From: Selenomonas sp. WCT3 | GTDB lineage: Bacteria; Bacillota; Negativicutes; Selenomonadales; Selenomonadaceae | Direction of reading: 5' to 3' | Assembly (NCBI GenBank): GCA_900100835.1 | Contig: FNCM01000013.1 | Span: 1-64,000 of the forward strand | Length of the DNA stretch: 64,000 nucleotides | Translations under genes and position numbers: made by a program | The notes under the pieces: generated by a model | What the model was told of the DNA's origin: nothing | Databases searched by the model: none | The model's input: only the letters and a program-made list of their open reading frames with translations | Shown here: piece by piece, positions 8,039 through 17,851 of the stretch | How the letters are laid out: each line of letters starts with the position of its first letter | Position numbering within the stretch: the stretch's first letter is position 1

Positions 8039-9424
8039 ATGGCAATTTTGGCAGCGATGGCGGTGCCGCATCCGCCACTAATCATTCCCGAAGTCGGTCA
8101 CGGGGAAGAACAACAGATAGCTCCGACGATTGCGGCCTATCAGCGGGTCATGGAGCGGGCGGCGGCCCTGCGGCCGGATACGGTGGTGATTCTAAGCCCC
8201 CATACGGTCCTGTACGCGGACTATTTCCACCTGTCCCCCGGCGCGGGGGCGTCGGGCTCCTTTGCCGCCTTCCGGGCGCCCCAGGTTCGGGTGGAAGCTA
8301 GGTATGACACCGAGTTTTCCGAGGCCTTGGTCAAGCGCTGGAAAGCCGCGGATTTTCCCGCGGGAACGCTGGGGGAAAAGGATCCCGCGTTAGACCATGG
8401 CACGATGATTCCGCTGTATTTCCTGCAGCAGCATCTGCATAATGTTCCCATCCTGCGGATTGGCCTGTCGGGACTGCCGGCCCGGGATCATTACCGTCTC
8501 GGGCAGCATATCGCCGCCGTGGCCGAGGAATTGGGGCGAAGGGTGCTGGTCATTGCCAGCGGCGACTTGTCCCATAAGCTAAAGGAAGAGGGCCCCTATG
8601 GCTTTGCGGCTGAGGGGCCGGTATTTGATGGGCGGATGCAGGCGGTTTTCCGCAGTGGAAATTTCCTGGATTTGCTTTTGACATCGGCAGACCTCGCGAA
8701 TGGAGCGGCGGAATGCGGTTTGCGGTCCTTTTGGATTATGGCGGGGACGCTGGATGGGCGGCAGGTAAAATCCGAACTGCTTTCCTATCAAGGGCCCTTT
8801 GGTGTTGGCTATGGCGTGGGCTGGTTCCTGCCTGGGGCGGTTGATGCCACCCGGGACATCGGTGCCCAGCTGGCACGGTGTGAAGCCGAGGCCATGCAGG
8901 CTATCCGGGAACGGGAAGATTCGCTGGTAAAACTGGCGCGGCTAAGTTTGGAGACCTTTGTGCGCAACAATAAGCTGGCGGCCATCCCCAAGGATATGCT
9001 GGCGGCGTTGCAGAACCAGCGTCGCGGGGCCTTCGTCTCCCTTAAAAAGGACGGCCAGCTGCGCGGTTGCATCGGCACCATCCAGCCCGTTCGGCAGAAT
9101 CTGGCCGAAGAAATCCTCTACAATGCCGTTTCCGCTGGAACACGGGACCCGCGGTTTTCGCCGGTGGAGCCGGAAGAACTTGCCCAGCTGGTCTACGATG
9201 TGGATGTACTTACGGAGCCGGAACCCATCGATTCACCGGAGCAGCTGGATACCAAACGTTATGGCGTCATCGTTCAGAGCGGCGACCGCCGCGGCCTGTT
9301 ATTGCCGGATTTGCCCGGCATAGACAGTGTTGGCGAGCAGATTGCCATCGCGCGCCGCAAAGGCAATATTGGCGAAAACGAACCGTATCAGCTCTGGCGA
9401 TTTGAAGTCGAGCGCCATGTTTGA
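8039..9424 (+). CDS. LigB-like dioxygenase fold fused to AMMECR1 domain (AmmeMemoRadiSam system protein A)
   Basis: 461 aa. Residues 1-270 resemble the class III extradiol dioxygenase (LigB/MEMO) fold, with metal-ligand candidates in AVPHPPLI near the N-terminus, VVILSPHTV (about 47-55) and ALDHGTMIPL (about 118). Residues about 290-455 are an AMMECR1 domain, shown by RGAFVSLKKDGQLRGCIGT and the later SAGTRDPRFSPV. This two-domain form is the A component of the AmmeMemoRadiSam set. The radical-SAM partner is not in this window. The biochemical role of the set is unknown. The ATG has GGGAGGAG upstream. It follows the exporter by 54 bases. Confidence 0.85.
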   Translation: MAILAAMAVPHPPLIIPEVGHGEEQQIAPTIAAYQRVMERAAALRPDTVVILSPHTVLYADYFHLSPGAGASGSFAAFRAPQVRVEARYDTEFSEALVKRWKAADFPAGTLGEKDPALDHGTMIPLYFLQQHLHNVPILRIGLSGLPARDHYRLGQHIAAVAEELGRRVLVIASGDLSHKLKEEGPYGFAAEGPVFDGRMQAVFRSGNFLDLLLTSADLANGAAECGLRSFWIMAGTLDGRQVKSELLSYQGPFGVGYGVGWFLPGAVDATRDIGAQLARCEAEAMQAIREREDSLVKLARLSLETFVRNNKLAAIPKDMLAALQNQRRGAFVSLKKDGQLRGCIGTIQPVRQNLAEEILYNAVSAGTRDPRFSPVEPEELAQLVYDVDVLTEPEPIDSPEQLDTKRYGVIVQSGDRRGLLLPDLPGIDSVGEQIAIARRKGNIGENEPYQLWRFEVERHV

Positions 9425-9480
9425 AAACCAAATAAAAAGAATGATTTGGCAGGAAATAGCTGCCAGTAACGCGAAATAAA

Positions 9481-9510
9481 AAGGACCTGGAATAATCCAG
9501 GTCCTTCTTT
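9481..9510. terminator. Bidirectional terminator
   Basis: AAGGACCTGG and CCAGGTCCTT form a perfect 10-bp stem with an AATAAT loop, and T tracts flank both sides. It serves the AMMECR1 gene and the convergent symporter. Confidence 0.85.
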
Positions 9511-9522
9511 ATGAAATTATGT

Positions 9523-10836
9523 TTAGGAGAGCGATGTTATCGGTGTGGTTTCTTCCGTAAGTTTGCCCTTCAAGTCGTGGTCCGTCATGGCGCATACCGA
9601 TGCGTCAGACCAGACATTTTCTGCCGTTTCAATCATATCGATGATGGTGTAAATCGGCAGGATAATGCCCATGAGCCCGATGGGGGCGCCGATGGAGCTC
9701 ATCAGCGACAGCGTTAGGAAGTAGCAGCCCATGGGGACACCGGCATTGCCAACAGCGGCGAGAACCGCGATAAACAACCAAGAAATCATCGTGCCCAATG
9801 TCAGCTCAAAGCCCGCATTCTGCATGACAAAGAGCGAGGTGACGAGAATAAAAGCAGCGCAGCCATTCATATTGATGGTGGTGCAGATTGGCAGAACGAA
9901 GCGGGAGATGCGCGTATCTGCCTTGAGATTCTGTTCGGCCGAAGCCAGGGTCACCGGCAGGGTGCCAGCAGAGCTCTTGGTAAAGAGGGCAACCGCCACG
10001 GCGGGGCTCATCTTCTTGAACACGTCGAGGGGATTTAGCCCGCGCAGGAGCAGGAAGATGGGGAGAATTACAAAGAACTGAATGGCATTTCCGCCGAGGA
10101 CAACGGCCACGTATTTGCCCAGGGCTCCGACAATGACCCCGGCCTGGATTTGGGCTGCCAGCTGGCCGGCAAAAGCCAGGATGCCCAGGGGCAGGGCCCA
10201 AAGAATAGCTTTGATAAGCGTAAACAGTAATTCCTGGACGCCGTAAAGCCCCTTGATGAGAACGGCGCGATTCTCGGTTTTGGGCATAAAGGCAAGAGCC
10301 AGGCCAACCGAAGCCGCAATCAGCATAACCGACAGTACATTGCCAGCCAGGAACGGCTGCAACAGATTGTTCGGAATGACGGAAATGATATGGTCATAGT
10401 AGGATAGGGAACCGACTTTATCCAATGGTACAGAGGCGGAACCAGCGCCGACCACCTCAGCAGGAAGATTGCCCGGGGCAATCCAGAGATAGAGCAGCAG
10501 GCCAACCGCTGCGGCCGAAAATGTCGTGAGCAGGGTATAGGTCACGGCATGAGCGAAAATCGTCTTGGTCTCTTTTTTCCCGCCCAGGGACGAAAGAGTC
10601 GTGATAACCGCGAGGGCAATGGTTGGGACGGCAATAAATTGGAAAAGCCGCGTGAATACCGTCGCGATAAAGTTGAATAGCTCATTTAGGGCGGTGATAC
10701 CGAAAGAGCCGAGTATGCCACCGAGAATCAGTGCACTGAACCAGAGAAGCATCTGCTGGCGGCTGGCACCAGGATTATGCTGGCGCAAAGCTTCGTCACG
10801 TGCTGTTTTGACGCGGTCATGTTTTGAATCGGTCAT
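9523..10836 (-). CDS. Dicarboxylate/amino acid:cation symporter (DAACS family)
   Basis: 437 aa. A charged N-terminal tail of about 30 residues precedes eight or so membrane helices and two re-entrant loops. The family hallmarks are the serine-rich hairpin FTKSSAGTLPVTL (about 290-302) and the helix-7 motif TTINMNGCAA (about 325), equivalent to NMDG. Proteins of this family import glutamate, aspartate, C4-dicarboxylates or serine/threonine with sodium or protons. Ser/Thr transporters (SstT) and dicarboxylate carriers cannot be separated from motifs alone. The ATG has AAGAAAGGT upstream. It is a single gene. Confidence 0.9.
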   Translation of the reverse strand: MTDSKHDRVKTARDEALRQHNPGASRQQMLLWFSALILGGILGSFGITALNELFNFIATVFTRLFQFIAVPTIALAVITTLSSLGGKKETKTIFAHAVTYTLLTTFSAAAVGLLLYLWIAPGNLPAEVVGAGSASVPLDKVGSLSYYDHIISVIPNNLLQPFLAGNVLSVMLIAASVGLALAFMPKTENRAVLIKGLYGVQELLFTLIKAILWALPLGILAFAGQLAAQIQAGVIVGALGKYVAVVLGGNAIQFFVILPIFLLLRGLNPLDVFKKMSPAVAVALFTKSSAGTLPVTLASAEQNLKADTRISRFVLPICTTINMNGCAAFILVTSLFVMQNAGFELTLGTMISWLFIAVLAAVGNAGVPMGCYFLTLSLMSSIGAPIGLMGIILPIYTIIDMIETAENVWSDASVCAMTDHDLKGKLTEETTPITSLS

Positions 10837-10997
10837 AAAAATACCTTCTTTCTTGCTTGTGGGATAGTAGAGTTTATAAACAATAAATCATACATGTTTA
10901 ATATGTTTACATTATAGCGGCAGAAATGAGGTGTGTCAATAGCATAATGTAAAAAAAATAATAAGTACGACGGAAAAAAGGGTCAGAAGTCCGATTT

Positions 10998-11016
10998 CCA
11001 TAAGAAAAACTTATGG
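10998..11016. other. Small hairpin in the symporter-chemoreceptor gap
   Basis: CCATAAG and CTTATGG flank an AAAAA loop. The 282-base gap is A+T-rich and must hold the promoters of two divergent genes. It also has an imperfect direct repeat just before the receptor (TTAGAGGTGTGTAGATGTAA and TTAGAGATGTGTAATT, 11068-11104). No sigma-28-like promoter was recognised. Confidence 0.35.
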
Positions 11017-11118
11017 ATGATATAGGAAAAAATAATTAGTATACAATCTTGGGTAATGGTAAAATCTTAGAGGTGTGTAGATGTAATGTTAGAGATGTGT
11101 AATTAGGAGGAGTCGATT

Positions 11119-12831
11119 ATGGGTTTTGATCAACTAAAAGTGGCCTATAAGCTAATGTTGATTGTCGCGGTAGCGGCAATAGCTATGATTGGAATCAGCG
11201 TTACCGGTTATCGCTCGCTTAGCAATGCCGATAATGAGATGAAGAGCATGTATGAACACGAGATGCAGGGCGTACAGAAACTCGGAACGGCAGTAGAGTT
11301 CAGCCGCGTCATGATGGTAAAGACGCTGCAGGCAGTAACTCTGCAAGACAATCCAGAGCGTCTTAATAAGGTATTAGGACAGAAAAAAGAAGCTGAGGAC
11401 AATGTCGAGAAGTCCATCGCGGAATACAAAACAGCCGTCAAAGGCATGCCGATTGAGGATACTTCCGATATCGATGCGCAGTGGGCCAATTACAAAAAGA
11501 TTATGAATCAAACGGTTGAGCTCGCGAAACAGGGGAAAAATGCCGAAGCTTTGAGCTACTATGAAAAAGAAGGTTCGCCGGCAACCCGCGGGCTGCGCGA
11601 TGCTTTCCACAACCAGCAGCAGAAGGTCAACGAACAGGCTGAGGCCAATGAACAGGCCAGCCGCGATGCCAACAGCACGGCGGCTATGATGATTATGGTG
11701 GTTACGCTGGTAGCACTGCTGGTGCAGGCAGGTGCCAGCCTTATGACGGCACGCAATATCACTAATGCCCTTGATGCAATGCGGGCCGTATGTGAAAAAC
11801 TCCGTGATGGCGACTTCCGTGGTACGGCACTGGCCCTTAACCGTGGCGATGAATTCGGGCACTTGTCCCGGGTCCTTTCGGAGATGCAGCAGAAACTTGG
11901 CACCTATATGCGGGGCATCAGCAACGCCATCAAGGATATCAGCTCGTCGTCGGGCAACCTGAAAGAGGCTTCCATGCAGTCGGCCCAGGCATCGGTCCAG
12001 TCGGCGGAGTCCGTCGGTGAGGCTGCTCATCTGGTTATTGAACAGGAAAACAAGATTAAGGAAAGCCAGGATCTTTTGTTGAAGGTCAATGCTTCGATTC
12101 AGACCATGCGTGCCCATGCTAATGCGGTAACGACGAATTCCATGACAGCTGCCGATGAGGCCAAACAGGGCAATAAGGCACTGGAGACCTCCGTCCGCGA
12201 AATCCGCGATGTGGAGGCAACGGTCAGCAGCACAGCCGAAATGGTAGGCCGTTTGGGCAACCGTTCCGAAGAAATCGGTGCAATCGTTGATACGATTTCG
12301 GAGATTGCCAGCCAGACGAACCTGCTGGCGCTCAACGCTGCCATCGAGGCAGCTCGTGCCGGCGAGCAGGGCCGTGGCTTCTCGGTCGTGGCTGAGGAAG
12401 TCCGCAAACTGGCGGAGCAGTCTGAGGAAGCCGCCCAGAAGATTGCCGAGCTCATCAACGCGATGCAGCAGGATACCTCTGAGGCCGTTGAATCCATGAA
12501 ACAGGGCTGTGATGCTGTTGTGTCTGGTGCTAAATCCGTTGAGGAACTCCAGGCCGTATTCAACCGCATCCATGACTTGGTACAGGATGGTGCCGAGAAG
12601 ACGAAGGAGATGGATGAAGCGATCCGCATGGTAAATAAGGATGCGCAGAACATCTCTGATTCGGTCACCGAGGTCAGCAGCAAGGGCCAGGAAGTGTCCG
12701 AGCATATGGAATCTGTATCGGCAGCAACCGAAGAGCAGTCCGCTTCTTCGGAGGAAATTGCCTCTGCCAGCGATACCCTTTCCCATATGGCAGCCGAGCA
12801 GGAGCAGGCACTCAAGCAGTTTAGATTCTGA
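11119..12831 (+). CDS. Methyl-accepting chemotaxis protein (4-helix-bundle sensor)
   Basis: 570 aa. Transmembrane helix 1 spans about residues 10-30. The helical periplasmic sensor that follows (about 30-188) has the ARxR-free features of a four-helix-bundle ligand domain. Transmembrane helix 2 is about 189-210. A HAMP domain follows ([18 protein letters not shown]), then a long signalling coiled coil. The kinase-contacting hairpin tip is the invariant segment around [20 protein letters not shown] (about 395-414). No C-terminal NWETF-like pentapeptide is present, so it does not itself tether CheR or CheB. The ATG has AGGAGGAG upstream. It is a single gene followed by a terminator. Selenomonads are motile, which fits. 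The ligand is unknown. Confidence 0.95.
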   Translation: MGFDQLKVAYKLMLIVAVAAIAMIGISVTGYRSLSNADNEMKSMYEHEMQGVQKLGTAVEFSRVMMVKTLQAVTLQDNPERLNKVLGQKKEAEDNVEKSIAEYKTAVKGMPIEDTSDIDAQWANYKKIMNQTVELAKQGKNAEALSYYEKEGSPATRGLRDAFHNQQQKVNEQAEANEQASRDANSTAAMMIMVVTLVALLVQAGASLMTARNITNALDAMRAVCEKLRDGDFRGTALALNRGDEFGHLSRVLSEMQQKLGTYMRGISNAIKDISSSSGNLKEASMQSAQASVQSAESVGEAAHLVIEQENKIKESQDLLLKVNASIQTMRAHANAVTTNSMTAADEAKQGNKALETSVREIRDVEATVSSTAEMVGRLGNRSEEIGAIVDTISEIASQTNLLALNAAIEAARAGEQGRGFSVVAEEVRKLAEQSEEAAQKIAELINAMQQDTSEAVESMKQGCDAVVSGAKSVEELQAVFNRIHDLVQDGAEKTKEMDEAIRMVNKDAQNISDSVTEVSSKGQEVSEHMESVSAATEEQSASSEEIASASDTLSHMAAEQEQALKQFRF

Positions 12832-12852
12832 TATAGTTTTATATACTTCCGC

Positions 12853-12885
12853 CAAGGTCATGCCACTAGGGCATGGCCTTGTTAT
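12853..12885 (+). terminator. Terminator of the chemoreceptor gene
   Basis: CAAGGTCATGCC pairs with GGCATGGCCTTG around ACTAG, with one T-G wobble, then GTTATTATTTTTT. Confidence 0.8.
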
Positions 12886-12903
12886 TATTTTTTCTTTGAC
12901 CTA

Positions 12904-12931
12904 TTGACTTTTTGTCTATTTGATTTATAAT
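12904..12931 (+). promoter_or_regulatory. Promoter of hsp20
   Basis: TTGACT (12904-12909) and TATAAT (12926-12931) are 16 bases apart. No CIRCE inverted repeat (TTAGCACTC type) is visible, so HrcA control is not supported. Confidence 0.6.
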
Positions 12932-13019
12932 AAGAGTTGAAAAGAGGGAAACCTCCTGAGATAAATCAATACCATGAGCTGTTGAAACTTATGGCGCAGT
13001 CTTGAAAGGGGCGACAGTT

Positions 13020-13484
13020 ATGTTTGGTTTAGTTCCATTTGGTGCAAGAAACAATCTCGCAAAGAGCAGTGAGCGTCCACAGTCGATTTGGGATGTATTC
13101 GATGAACCATTTTTCAAGGATGATTTCTTCCCGGCTATGAACAATTGGAATAGCGCGGGCGGCATGCGCGTCGATGTCAAAGACAACGGAAGTAGCTATG
13201 AGCTTACGGCCGACTTGCCGGGAATGGCAAAGGAAGATATTCATCTGAGCTATCAGAACAACTATCTGACCATATCGGCCCAGAAGGATGAGTCGAAGGA
13301 AGAAAAAGATGAGGCTGGAAACTACATCCGGCGGGAGCGCCGCTCCGGCTCTATGAGCCGTTCCTTCTATATCGACAACATCGATGAGGCCCGCGTTACG
13401 GCAGAATTCAAGGATGGTGTTCTCCATGTGAATATGCCGAAGGCCGCGGAGGTTCAGCATTCCACAGAAATTGAGATAAAATAA
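13020..13484 (+). CDS. Small heat shock protein, Hsp20/alpha-crystallin family
   Basis: 154 aa from the ATG at 13020; AAAGGGG lies 9 bases upstream, whereas the earlier in-frame TTG at 13002 overlaps that site. It is an ATP-independent cytoplasmic holdase that keeps unfolding proteins soluble. The alpha-crystallin domain spans about residues 45-150, beginning at MRVDVKDNGSSYEL, with the conserved ADLPGMAKEDI (about 62-72) and the late GVLHVNMPKA segment equivalent to the GVL motif. The usual C-terminal I-x-I anchor is represented by the terminal IEIK. It is transcribed alone. Confidence 0.93.
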   Translation: MFGLVPFGARNNLAKSSERPQSIWDVFDEPFFKDDFFPAMNNWNSAGGMRVDVKDNGSSYELTADLPGMAKEDIHLSYQNNYLTISAQKDESKEEKDEAGNYIRRERRSGSMSRSFYIDNIDEARVTAEFKDGVLHVNMPKAAEVQHSTEIEIK

Positions 13485-13521
13485 GCCTTCTAAATAATTC
13501 CCTAAACATAAATTCACAGTG

Positions 13522-13554
13522 AAAAACCGGCTGACAGAAAGTCAGCCGGTTTTT
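13522..13554. terminator. Bidirectional terminator between hsp20 and cobT
   Basis: AAAAACCGGCTGAC and GTCAGCCGGTTTTT are perfect 14-base arms around AGAAA, serving both convergent genes. Confidence 0.85.
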
Positions 13555-13565
13555 CGCGTCCGGGT

Positions 13566-15485
13566 TTATGGAATTTGTTTGCTGGCCCCGGGACCGTCCT
13601 GGGAGACCGATACTTTGGTATCGGCAAAGGTACGCATGTCATTTAGCATGTGCAGGGCGGCTTCCGTGATATTTAGGCCCAGGGCGGCGATAATGCCGCC
13701 GGGCAGGGTGATATCAGCCTGCAGCAGTGCCGGCTGGATATGGAGAATATAGGGCCGGACTTCCGGACATAAAAGCTCGGTGTAGCGGGCGATGATTTCC
13801 GTGGCTTCATCGTCAAGCAGGATAAAGCTGCTATTGTGGGCGGCGGCGATGATAGCGCCGATAATGGCCCCAATGGCTGGCTGATAGGCTTCGGGAGCCT
13901 TTTGCAGGAATTCGTCCGCCGCGTAGCGCAGACTGCCGTCTGGATTCAGCAGGGTAGTTGCAAATTCCGTAGCTGCCGTTCCAAAGGGGGCATCTTCGTC
14001 CAGTTCCGTCAGGGCCAGCCCCAATAATGGGTAGGTCAGGGACAGGTACTCAGCCTGTTCGCGGCCAAAATCAAAGGCGGCGGTGGGGGGCAGGCCATCC
14101 CGCAAATGGGCCAGGGTCACTTCAGCGCCGGCATGCTGGGCAAAGGCCGCGGTGAGTTGGGCCTGCAGGGAATTCGTCTGGCGGCCGGTGAAGACCAAAA
14201 GTGCCCGTTCCATGCCGCACTCGGGCTGGTCACTGCCAATGATGCCGGCAACTTCGGCGGCAATCTGTTCCAGATAGCCGAGACTGTCCAAGGGTTTGGC
14301 CAGATTATTGATGCGGTGCTGGCAGTTATGGAGGGCCTCATAGTCCAGGTCCTGCATGGTGCGCAGGTAGAAATCAAAGGTTTTATCGGTAATCTTGGGG
14401 ATGGTATGGCGCATGAATTCCTGATGAAATGGCGTTTCGACAGGTTCCTGGGGGAGCTTGTCGATTACATCCCAAGCGGAGAGCATTGCTTCTAGCATCG
14501 TGACCAAAATACTGGAGCCGCAGGCTTCGCCCAGTTTCAAATCCAGGTTCATCAGCGGCCGCAGGCCGAGTTTTTCCAGGGCAAAGGCATGGGATTTTTC
14601 CGCGCTGAGGTGGGAGGCAATCACATAGCTGATGGACTCCGGGGCGATGGCCTGGGCAATCAACGCGGCGGCACTGGTGTTGGCGCCATCGAGGATTACC
14701 GTGCCGTGACGGGCAGCGGCACCGAGGATAATACCGGCAATGGTGCCGAATTCAAAGCCGCCGATTTTGGTCAGAATATCGATGCCGTCGTTACGGTCAG
14801 GCTGGTTGATATCTAGGGCCTGTTGGACAATGCTTATCTTCTTTTGCAATCGTTCGTCGGAAATGTTGGTGCCCCGGCCCGTGGTCTCCACCGCCCGGCG
14901 GCCACAGCAGGCGGCGGTGATAGCCGCGCTGACGGTTGTGTTGGCAATGCCCATTTCCCCGGGCAGGATGCAGTCAAAGCCCTTGTCCATGACCTGATTG
15001 GCGATGTCGATGCCCGTTTCGAGGGCCAGGATGGCCTGCTTCCGGGTCATGGCGGGGCCTTTGGCAATATTGGCAGTGCCGTTGGCAATGTGACAGTCGA
15101 TAAGCCCCGGAATGTCCGAAGCATCGGCGGCGATCCCCATATCAACGATGAGCAGCTCAGAATCGCAGTATTGGGCGAAGGCGTTGGCGGCGGCCCCCTG
15201 GTTGATGAGATAGTTGCGGGTCATTTGCAAGGTGGTTTCCGGAGGATAGGCACTGACGCCTTCTGCCGCCACGCCGTGGTCGGCACAGCAGATAATGGTG
15301 CATTTTTCTGGGGCCTGGGGATGGCGCTTTCCGGTTATGGAAAGATAGCGTAGTAAGAGGCCGCGGAGGCCGCCGAGGCTCAGGTCATCATCTTCCATTA
15401 CCTGATTGATGCGCTTGGCGGCCGCTTGAGGAATTTCCTGGTTGGGTGGTTCGATGATGGCGATGGTTTGTTCCAGCAGGCTCAT
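13566..15485 (-). CDS. cobT: Tandem CobT fusion: lower-ligand-base phosphoribosyltransferase with a second, degenerate CobT domain
   Basis: 639 aa, nearly twice the 340-360 aa of normal CobT. CobT-type enzymes attach ribose phosphate from nicotinate mononucleotide to the lower-ligand base of cobamides. Residues 1-345 form a complete domain: CADHGVAAEGVSAYP (67-81), LPGEMGIANTT (174-184), the SHLSAEKSH segment (291-299) and the catalytic Glu320 in KLGEACGSS. Residues about 372-620 repeat the fold. RINNLAKPLDSLGYLEQIA (391-409) is the classic CobT N-terminal signature, but at the position matching Glu320 the sequence is TLPGG (593-597), so the acid is lost. This resembles a single-chain version of ArsAB, the two-gene CobT pair that makes phenolic cobamides in Sporomusa. 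The start overlaps the tex stop by 4 bases, so the two are translationally coupled. No cobalamin riboswitch was seen. Confidence 0.85.
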   Translation of the reverse strand: MSLLEQTIAIIEPPNQEIPQAAAKRINQVMEDDDLSLGGLRGLLLRYLSITGKRHPQAPEKCTIICCADHGVAAEGVSAYPPETTLQMTRNYLINQGAAANAFAQYCDSELLIVDMGIAADASDIPGLIDCHIANGTANIAKGPAMTRKQAILALETGIDIANQVMDKGFDCILPGEMGIANTTVSAAITAACCGRRAVETTGRGTNISDERLQKKISIVQQALDINQPDRNDGIDILTKIGGFEFGTIAGIILGAAARHGTVILDGANTSAAALIAQAIAPESISYVIASHLSAEKSHAFALEKLGLRPLMNLDLKLGEACGSSILVTMLEAMLSAWDVIDKLPQEPVETPFHQEFMRHTIPKITDKTFDFYLRTMQDLDYEALHNCQHRINNLAKPLDSLGYLEQIAAEVAGIIGSDQPECGMERALLVFTGRQTNSLQAQLTAAFAQHAGAEVTLAHLRDGLPPTAAFDFGREQAEYLSLTYPLLGLALTELDEDAPFGTAATEFATTLLNPDGSLRYAADEFLQKAPEAYQPAIGAIIGAIIAAAHNSSFILLDDEATEIIARYTELLCPEVRPYILHIQPALLQADITLPGGIIAALGLNITEAALHMLNDMRTFADTKVSVSQDGPGASKQIP

Positions 15486-17677
15486 CCGATTTGCGCCTCC
15501 TTTGGCACTTGTTTTAGTGACAGACCGATGCGGTTGCGCTTTTCGTCAATGCTGATGACCATGACGTTCAGGACGTCACCGATAGACAGAACATCAAGCG
15601 GATGCTTGACGCGTTTTTTGGACAGTTCGGAAATGTGGATGAGGCCGTCCTGATGCAGGCCGATGTCGACAAAGGCGCCAAAGTCCGTGATATTGCGTAC
15701 GGTGCCGCGCATGATGGTGCCCGGTTTGATATCGGACAGCTTGACAATCGCTTGACGGGTCAGCGGTGCAGGCAGGTCCTCACGCGGGTCGCGGCCAGGT
15801 TTCACCAGTGCATCGAGAATATCCTTGACCGTTGGTTCACCGGCATCCAGTTCTTTGGCGAGTTTGGTGATATCGACCAGTTTGCTTTTGGTGGCCAGCA
15901 TGGCCAGCTGATTCTTGTCAGACAGATCCTGCAGGTCAAAGCCGAGTTTTTCGAGGATGGCTTCCGCCAGTTTATAGGATTCCGGGTGAACCGGTGTGTT
16001 ATCCAGCGGCGATTTGGCCCCGGCAATGCGCAGAAAACCGGCACACTGGGTAAAGGCGGCGGGGCCGAGACGGGGGACCTTGAGCAGCTGGCGGCGGCTC
16101 ATAAAGGTGCCGTTTTCGTTACGGTAGGCAACGATGTTATTGGCAATGGTGCTGTTGATGCCGGCGATATGCTTTAAAAGTGCGGCAGAAGCCGTGTTGA
16201 GGTCGACGCCGACATGGTTGACGGCACTTTCGATGGTAGCATCAAGCGTCTGGGAAAGTTCCTTCTGATTGACATCGTGCTGGTACTGGCCAACGCCGAT
16301 AGCCTTCGGGTCGATTTTTACGAGTTCGGCCAGCGGGTCCTGTACCCGGCGGGCAATGGAGACAGCACCACGGATGACGACATCGTATTCCGGCAGTTCC
16401 TCCTTGGCAAGAGCCGAGGCCGAGTAAACGGAGGCACCAGCCTCGTTGGCAATGATGTAGTGCACATCGGTGAGGTTGTTTTCCCGGATGAGTTCTGCGG
16501 TGAACTGCTCCGTCTCATAAGAGGCCGTGCCGTTGCCGATAGAAATCAGCGTAACGTGATTTTTCTTGATGGATGCCAGTACTGTCTTGGCGGCTGCTTC
16601 CTTGGCGCGGTCGCTTTGGGTAACCTGCAGGACACCGTGGTCCAAAACCTGCCCGGTGGCATCGACGACGGCCATCTTGCAGCCATTGCGGTAGCCTGGG
16701 TCAAGCCCCATGACCGTATGGCCGGCCAGAGGTGCTTGCAGCAGCAGCTGGCGCAGATTTACGCCGAAAACCTTGATGGCCTGTGCTTCGGCTTCTTCGG
16801 TGAGCTGGGCGCGGATTTCGCGCTCGAGAGCCGGCAGCAGCAGGCGTTTGTAGCCGTCCTCGATGGCAGCGCGCAGGCAGTCATCAAAGATGGATGGCTG
16901 GCGGTGGATTTCGTTATAGATACGGCGGCAGTTCTCCTCGTGGTCGATTTCAAGTTTCACTTTGAGGGCGCCTTTTTTCTCGCCGCGATTAATGGCCAGG
17001 ATGCGGTGGGAGGGGAGCGTGTGAACGGGTTCACGGTACTCGGCATACATTTCGAGTACCTGTTTATCCTCTTCGGCGGCATCCTCGCAAAGGCTCGTAG
17101 TGAGGATGGCCATGTTCCAGAGGCGATTGCGCATTTTCTTGCGCAGGGCAGCATCCTCCATGGTGGTTTCGGCCACGATATCCCTGGCACCGGCAAGGGC
17201 GTCTTCGGCGGTTTTGACGCCTTTTTCTTCATCCACAAAGGCGGCGGCTTCCGCAAGCGCCGAGCCCTTGGTCTGGGCCTGCAGCATCATGGCATTGGCA
17301 AGGGGCTCCAATCCCCGCTCCCGGGCCATCATCGCGCGGGTGCGTTTTTTCTGCTTATAGGGGAGGTAAAGGTCCTCCAGTTCCTGCAGTTTGGTGGTCT
17401 TCTCAATGGCCGTACGGAGTTCGTCGGTGAGCTTGCCCTGTTCCGCAATCTGGCCGAGGATTTCTTCCTGGCGCTTGGCTAGATTGCGCAGATAGGAAAG
17501 GCGCTCCTCTAACTGGCGCAGCTGTTCGTCTTCGAGAGACCCCGTAGCCTCTTTGCGGTAACGGGCAATGAACGGAACCGTGTTGCCATCGTCGAGCAGT
17601 TCGATAGCTGCCGCCACCTGTTTCGGGCGGACGTTCAGTTCCTTGGCGATAATCGTTTCGATATCTTTTGTAAGCAT
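15482..17677 (-). CDS. tex: Tex-family RNA-binding protein (S1 domain)
   Basis: 731 aa, full length. It is a cytoplasmic nucleic-acid-binding factor of the Tex/YqgF family that influences transcription. The N-terminal helical part has the conserved PFIARYRKEATGSL (about 35-48). The YqgF-like core begins at VMGLDPGYRNGCKMAVVD. A helix-hairpin-helix region follows (VGVDLNTASAALL and later VPRLGPAAFTQCAGFLRI). A C-terminal S1 domain starts near GTVRNITDFGAFVDIG and ends at IGLSLKQVP. It is the first gene of a two-gene unit with cobT. The ATG has AAGAAAGATG upstream. Confidence 0.95.
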   Translation of the reverse strand: MLTKDIETIIAKELNVRPKQVAAAIELLDDGNTVPFIARYRKEATGSLEDEQLRQLEERLSYLRNLAKRQEEILGQIAEQGKLTDELRTAIEKTTKLQELEDLYLPYKQKKRTRAMMARERGLEPLANAMMLQAQTKGSALAEAAAFVDEEKGVKTAEDALAGARDIVAETTMEDAALRKKMRNRLWNMAILTTSLCEDAAEEDKQVLEMYAEYREPVHTLPSHRILAINRGEKKGALKVKLEIDHEENCRRIYNEIHRQPSIFDDCLRAAIEDGYKRLLLPALEREIRAQLTEEAEAQAIKVFGVNLRQLLLQAPLAGHTVMGLDPGYRNGCKMAVVDATGQVLDHGVLQVTQSDRAKEAAAKTVLASIKKNHVTLISIGNGTASYETEQFTAELIRENNLTDVHYIIANEAGASVYSASALAKEELPEYDVVIRGAVSIARRVQDPLAELVKIDPKAIGVGQYQHDVNQKELSQTLDATIESAVNHVGVDLNTASAALLKHIAGINSTIANNIVAYRNENGTFMSRRQLLKVPRLGPAAFTQCAGFLRIAGAKSPLDNTPVHPESYKLAEAILEKLGFDLQDLSDKNQLAMLATKSKLVDITKLAKELDAGEPTVKDILDALVKPGRDPREDLPAPLTRQAIVKLSDIKPGTIMRGTVRNITDFGAFVDIGLHQDGLIHISELSKKRVKHPLDVLSIGDVLNVMVISIDEKRNRIGLSLKQVPKEAQIG

Positions 17678-17851
17678 AAAATATGCACCATCTTTCTTGC
17701 AGTTTCGTTTTTCATTATACCACAGATATTTGTCTCATTACCGTTTCAGTGGTGATGCCATTTTGCGTTTTGTTTTTATAGAAAAGAGGAAAAATACGAT
17801 ATAATAGAAAAGAGTCTATTACCTTGGTTATTGGTAAAGGAGGAATTTCTT

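Noticed and set aside
11374..12861. 495-codon frame on the minus strand opposite the chemoreceptor gene
   Set aside because: It is a codon-bias shadow of the receptor: no ribosome-binding site, Cys/His/Arg-rich composition and no domain pattern.
16214..17482. 422-codon frame antisense to tex
   Set aside because: Shadow of the highly conserved tex gene; no start signal.
13566..17677. Cobalamin riboswitch for the tex-cobT unit
   Set aside because: No B12-box consensus is visible upstream of tex or between the genes.
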